Part shown: positions 61,691 through 64,000 of the stretch, one piece after another
How positions within the stretch are numbered: the stretch's first letter is position 1
How the letters are laid out: each line of letters begins with the position of its first letter
NCBI RefSeq assembly: GCF_000828475.1
Contig: NZ_AP014648.1
Span: 1-64,000, forward strand
Source of the DNA: Methyloceanibacter caenitepidi
GTDB lineage: Bacteria > Pseudomonadota > Alphaproteobacteria > Rhizobiales > Methyloligellaceae
Length of the DNA stretch: 64,000 nt
Direction: 5' to 3'
Position numbers and translations under genes: made by a program
Notes under the pieces: generated by a model
Database searches by the model: none
Seen by the model: the letters and a program-made list of their open reading frames with translations, nothing else
What the model was told of the DNA's origin: nothing

Positions 61691-62563
61691 TCAGACGCCT
61701 TGCGCTTCTGAGCCAAGCAGCTCGGGCGGCAACGTACCCTCGAAATCCAGCGCGTAGGGGCCCGTCATCAGCACGTGACCATCGCCCTCGCGCCATTCGA
61801 TCACGAGATCCCCGCCCGGCAGCGACACCGTGACCTTCCGATCGGTGAGCCCGCGCCGGACCGCCGCAACGGCGGACGCGCACGCGGCCGTGCCGCAGGC
61901 GCGGGTGAGCCCCGCACCCCGCTCCCAGGTGCGAAGGCGGATATGGCCCTCGTCCAGAACCCGCGCGACCGAGATATTGGCGCGCTCGGGAAACAGGGGA
62001 TGGTGCTCAAGCATGGGCCCGATCCGGCCGAGATCGATGGCTTCCGCGTCGTCGACGAAGAAGATCGCATGCGGATTACCCATGCTGACCACGCCCGGCG
62101 AATGCAGCACCGGCGCATCGATCGGCCCGGCCTGCAACTCGATGCAGCTCGTGTCGTGAAACTCCTCGGTCAGAGGAATCTCATCCCAGGCAAGACGCGG
62201 CTCGCCCATGTCGATGGTGACGAGACCGTCCGGACCCGCATACGCGCCGAGCACCTGATCTTCGGTTTCGATGGTCACCGTAGGGCGGCCGAGCTCACCG
62301 GCCACGACGCCCGCCACGCAGCGTGCCGCGTTGCCGCAGGCGGCCACTTCGCCCCCGTCGGCATTCCAGATGCGCATGAACACGTCCGCCTCGGACGAGG
62401 GATCGAGCGCGATCAGCTGGTCGCAGCCGATACCCGTCGCTCGGTCCGCGATCGCGCGCACCGCATCCGCCGGCAAGGAAAGATCGTCGTGACGGCGATC
62501 GATCACGACAAAGTCGTTCCCGAGACCGTTCATCTTGCGGAAGCTGTGCGTGGTGGCGCTCAT
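61691..62563 (-). CDS. dapF: Diaminopimelate epimerase
   Basis: Converts LL- to meso-diaminopimelate for lysine and peptidoglycan. The 290-residue product has KMNGLGNDFVVID (residues 9-21), the first catalytic Cys in AACGNAARC near residue 75, HPGVVSMGNPHAIFF-like SMGNPHA near residue 156 and the second Cys in TRACGTAACAS near residue 220. The start at 62563 skips a TTG five codons earlier. It is followed by mtaB and ftsY on the same strand, a standard alphaproteobacterial order. Confidence 0.96.
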   Translation of the reverse strand: MSATTHSFRKMNGLGNDFVVIDRRHDDLSLPADAVRAIADRATGIGCDQLIALDPSSEADVFMRIWNADGGEVAACGNAARCVAGVVAGELGRPTVTIETEDQVLGAYAGPDGLVTIDMGEPRLAWDEIPLTEEFHDTSCIELQAGPIDAPVLHSPGVVSMGNPHAIFFVDDAEAIDLGRIGPMLEHHPLFPERANISVARVLDEGHIRLRTWERGAGLTRACGTAACASAVAAVRRGLTDRKVTVSLPGGDLVIEWREGDGHVLMTGPYALDFEGTLPPELLGSEAQGV

Positions 62564-62632
62564 CGTCTTCAATCCCAAAGGTTCGGCTCTCTATAGCGCC
62601 GTCCTCGGCGGTGCCGCTAGGCCTGCTCGCAA

Positions 62633-63832
62633 CTACGCCTGCTCGACCGGTCGCAGCGCCAGAAAGGCCACTAGGGCCGCGCCGGCGAACCCCGCGCCTG
62701 TCAGGAACGTGGCTTCCGGCGACACGGCATCCCACAGAATGCCAGCAACCAGGCTCGCCGCCAGCGTGGCGACCCCGACGGTGAGGCCGAAGACGCCGAA
62801 GGCCGTGCCGCGAAGCTTGGCGGGCGCCGCATGGGCCACCAGCGCCGACAGCACGCCCTGTGTCAGTCCCAAATGGAGACCCCAGAGCCCGATGGCAAGG
62901 AACACGGTCACGAGACCCGAACCAAACGCCAGCAGCAGGTCCGCGGCGATGAGGGCGGTCAACCCTGCCAAAAGTGGCGGCCGCGCGCCGAATTTGTCCT
63001 GGAGCCGGCCCACCGGATAGGCGGTGACCGCGAAGACAATGCTCATCACGGCGATCACCGCCGGCGCGAGCGCGAGAGGAAGACCTGCTCCATAGGCCCG
63101 GATCACCAGGAACGCCTCGCTGAACCGGGCCAGGGTGAACACGGCTCCCGCGCCCACCACGAACCAGTAGAACCCGCCGAGACCGCCCAAGTCCCGCAGT
63201 TTGATGGGCACACGTTTGGCGCCGTCCGCCGACAGGTGCTGGGGTCCGGGATCCCGGACAAAGATCAGAAGGATCGCGACAGAGATTACGGCGGGGATGA
63301 CTGCGAACCACAACACGGTGCGGATGTCGTCGTTGAACAGAGCCATGAGCCCGATGGCCAGCAGCGGCCCGAGCGTCGCGCCGACCGTGTCGAGCGATTG
63401 CCGCAAGCCGAAGGCGGCGCCCCGTTGCGCCGGCGGCGTCACATCCGCGACCAACGCATCGCGTGGAGCCCCGCGAATGCCTTTTCCGATCCTGTCCACC
63501 AGGCGCGCGAACGCCACCAGCGCGACCGTGCTCGCCAAGGGAAACAGCGGCTTGGTCACGGCCGCGAGGCCGTAGCCCGCGACCGCCAGGGCCTTGCGGC
63601 GCCGGAGCGTGTCCGAAAGCCAGCCCGAGAAGACCTTCACGATCTGGGCGGCGGCTTCCGCGATCCCCTCCACAAGGCCGAGCACCGCGGCGCTGGCACC
63701 GAGATTGACGACCAGGAACAGGGGCAGCAGTCCGTGGATCAGCTCCGAGGACACATCCATGAAGAGGGATGTGAAGCCCAGCGCCCACACCGTCGGCGGG
63801 AGCGCCTTGCGGGTTGTCGTCGTTGCGCGCAC
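62633..63832 (-). CDS. MFS transporter
   Basis: A 399-residue major-facilitator protein with twelve predicted helices in two halves. The GxxxD-type loop 2-3 motif reads GWLSDTLRRRKALAVAGYGL near residue 69, and ARLVDRIGKGIRGAPRDALVADV near residue 109 is typical of a subgroup annotated as YfkL/Bcr-like drug or metabolite exporters. The second half repeats as GRLQDKFGARPPLLAGL. Substrate unknown. The start is a GTG at 63832. Confidence 0.88.
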   Translation of the reverse strand: MRATTTTRKALPPTVWALGFTSLFMDVSSELIHGLLPLFLVVNLGASAAVLGLVEGIAEAAAQIVKVFSGWLSDTLRRRKALAVAGYGLAAVTKPLFPLASTVALVAFARLVDRIGKGIRGAPRDALVADVTPPAQRGAAFGLRQSLDTVGATLGPLLAIGLMALFNDDIRTVLWFAVIPAVISVAILLIFVRDPGPQHLSADGAKRVPIKLRDLGGLGGFYWFVVGAGAVFTLARFSEAFLVIRAYGAGLPLALAPAVIAVMSIVFAVTAYPVGRLQDKFGARPPLLAGLTALIAADLLLAFGSGLVTVFLAIGLWGLHLGLTQGVLSALVAHAAPAKLRGTAFGVFGLTVGVATLAASLVAGILWDAVSPEATFLTGAGFAGAALVAFLALRPVEQA

Positions 63833-63943
63833 CGGACCTTGGCCTTCGGCTGATCGGGGGTTTCAAGCGTTGCGGTGGGGGCACTTCTATGGCGTTGTGT
63901 CCGTCGCTGCACCTTCTTTTCAAAAGACGGAGGCAAATAAGAA

Positions 63944-64000
63944 ATGCTGGGCATTCCGAAACACGACCCCGTTCATGCGCTCGTTCCCCATACGCTCGAA
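63944..64000 (+). CDS. Start of an unidentified gene (possibly an amidase)
   Basis: An ATG at 63944 with GGAGG about 11 bases upstream opens 19 codons (MLGIPKHDPVHALVPHTLE) before the window ends. The DPVHALVP pattern is reminiscent of the N-terminus of amidase-signature proteins, but this is too short for an assignment. Confidence 0.4.
   Translation, partial: MLGIPKHDPVHALVPHTLE

Noticed and set aside
62295..63923. Minus-strand frame of 542 codons over the MFS and dapF genes
   Set aside because: It is in a different frame from the MFS protein and dapF and encodes Arg/Gly-rich sequence without homology.

Overview
The window is an ordinary, gene-dense, high-GC stretch of an alphaproteobacterial chromosome. 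The content and gene order (argH-lysA-DUF4175, ftsEX-plsC, phaR/phaAB, metXW, a YbbAP-type transporter beside an arylesterase, acnA next to ccmABCDG, ftsY-mtaB-dapF) fit the order Hyphomicrobiales. A methylotrophic Hyphomicrobium/Methyloceanibacter-like genus is a guess I cannot test here. I see no rRNA, tRNA, CRISPR array, insertion sequence, prophage or plasmid gene. Nearly all bases are coding, and many neighbours share ATGA or GTGA stop/start overlaps.

Layout. 1-7.5 kb: a TlpA-like thioredoxin fragment diverges from argH, followed by an LptM-like lipoprotein, lysA, a DUF4175 membrane protein and a DUF2333 protein. 7.5-13.1 kb: hpt and a proline-rich zinc-ribbon protein face ftsE-ftsX, a DUF218 protein, plsC and a conserved hypothetical. 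13.2-16.1 kb: the polyhydroxybutyrate genes phaR, phaA and phaB. 16.1-25.1 kb: cupin, gloB, a methyltransferase, metW-metX, hisC-tyrC, a gamma-glutamylcyclotransferase, a GGDEF/EAL protein and rpmF. 25.2-29.5 kb: mtgA, ispA, a DUF1345 protein, ispG and a VanZ-like protein.

29.5-34.3 kb is a zinc-starvation locus: a COG0523 (ZigA-like) GTPase, znuA, znuB, znuC, a small unassigned membrane ORF, and zur, all on the minus strand, with Zur-box-like palindromes at the two promoters. 34.3-41 kb holds an AraC regulator divergent from a Tat-exported metallo-beta-lactamase-fold enzyme, a macro-domain protein with photolyase, an exported NagZ-like hydrolase, a secreted hypothetical and a DUF1772 protein. 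41-45.8 kb holds a phospholipid module (CDP-alcohol phosphatidyltransferase, CdsA-like and PlsC-like) just behind a Pit phosphate transporter, then a Nudix hydrolase and an arylesterase.

45.8-64 kb: a YbbA/YbbP-type ABC transporter, a Bax-inhibitor-1 protein, DUF2794 and DUF1223 proteins, acnA, cytochrome c maturation genes ccmABCD plus ccmG, a MarR regulator, yciB, ftsY, mtaB, dapF, an MFS transporter and the first codons of a further gene. I found no clearly new multi-gene system. The observations most worth following are the small membrane ORF inside the zur-znu operon, palindromes placed inside likely promoters (argH/tlpA, phaA), two intergenic regions ending in intrinsic terminators that match no annotated gene, and the lipid-synthesis module with an altered CDP-alcohol motif.
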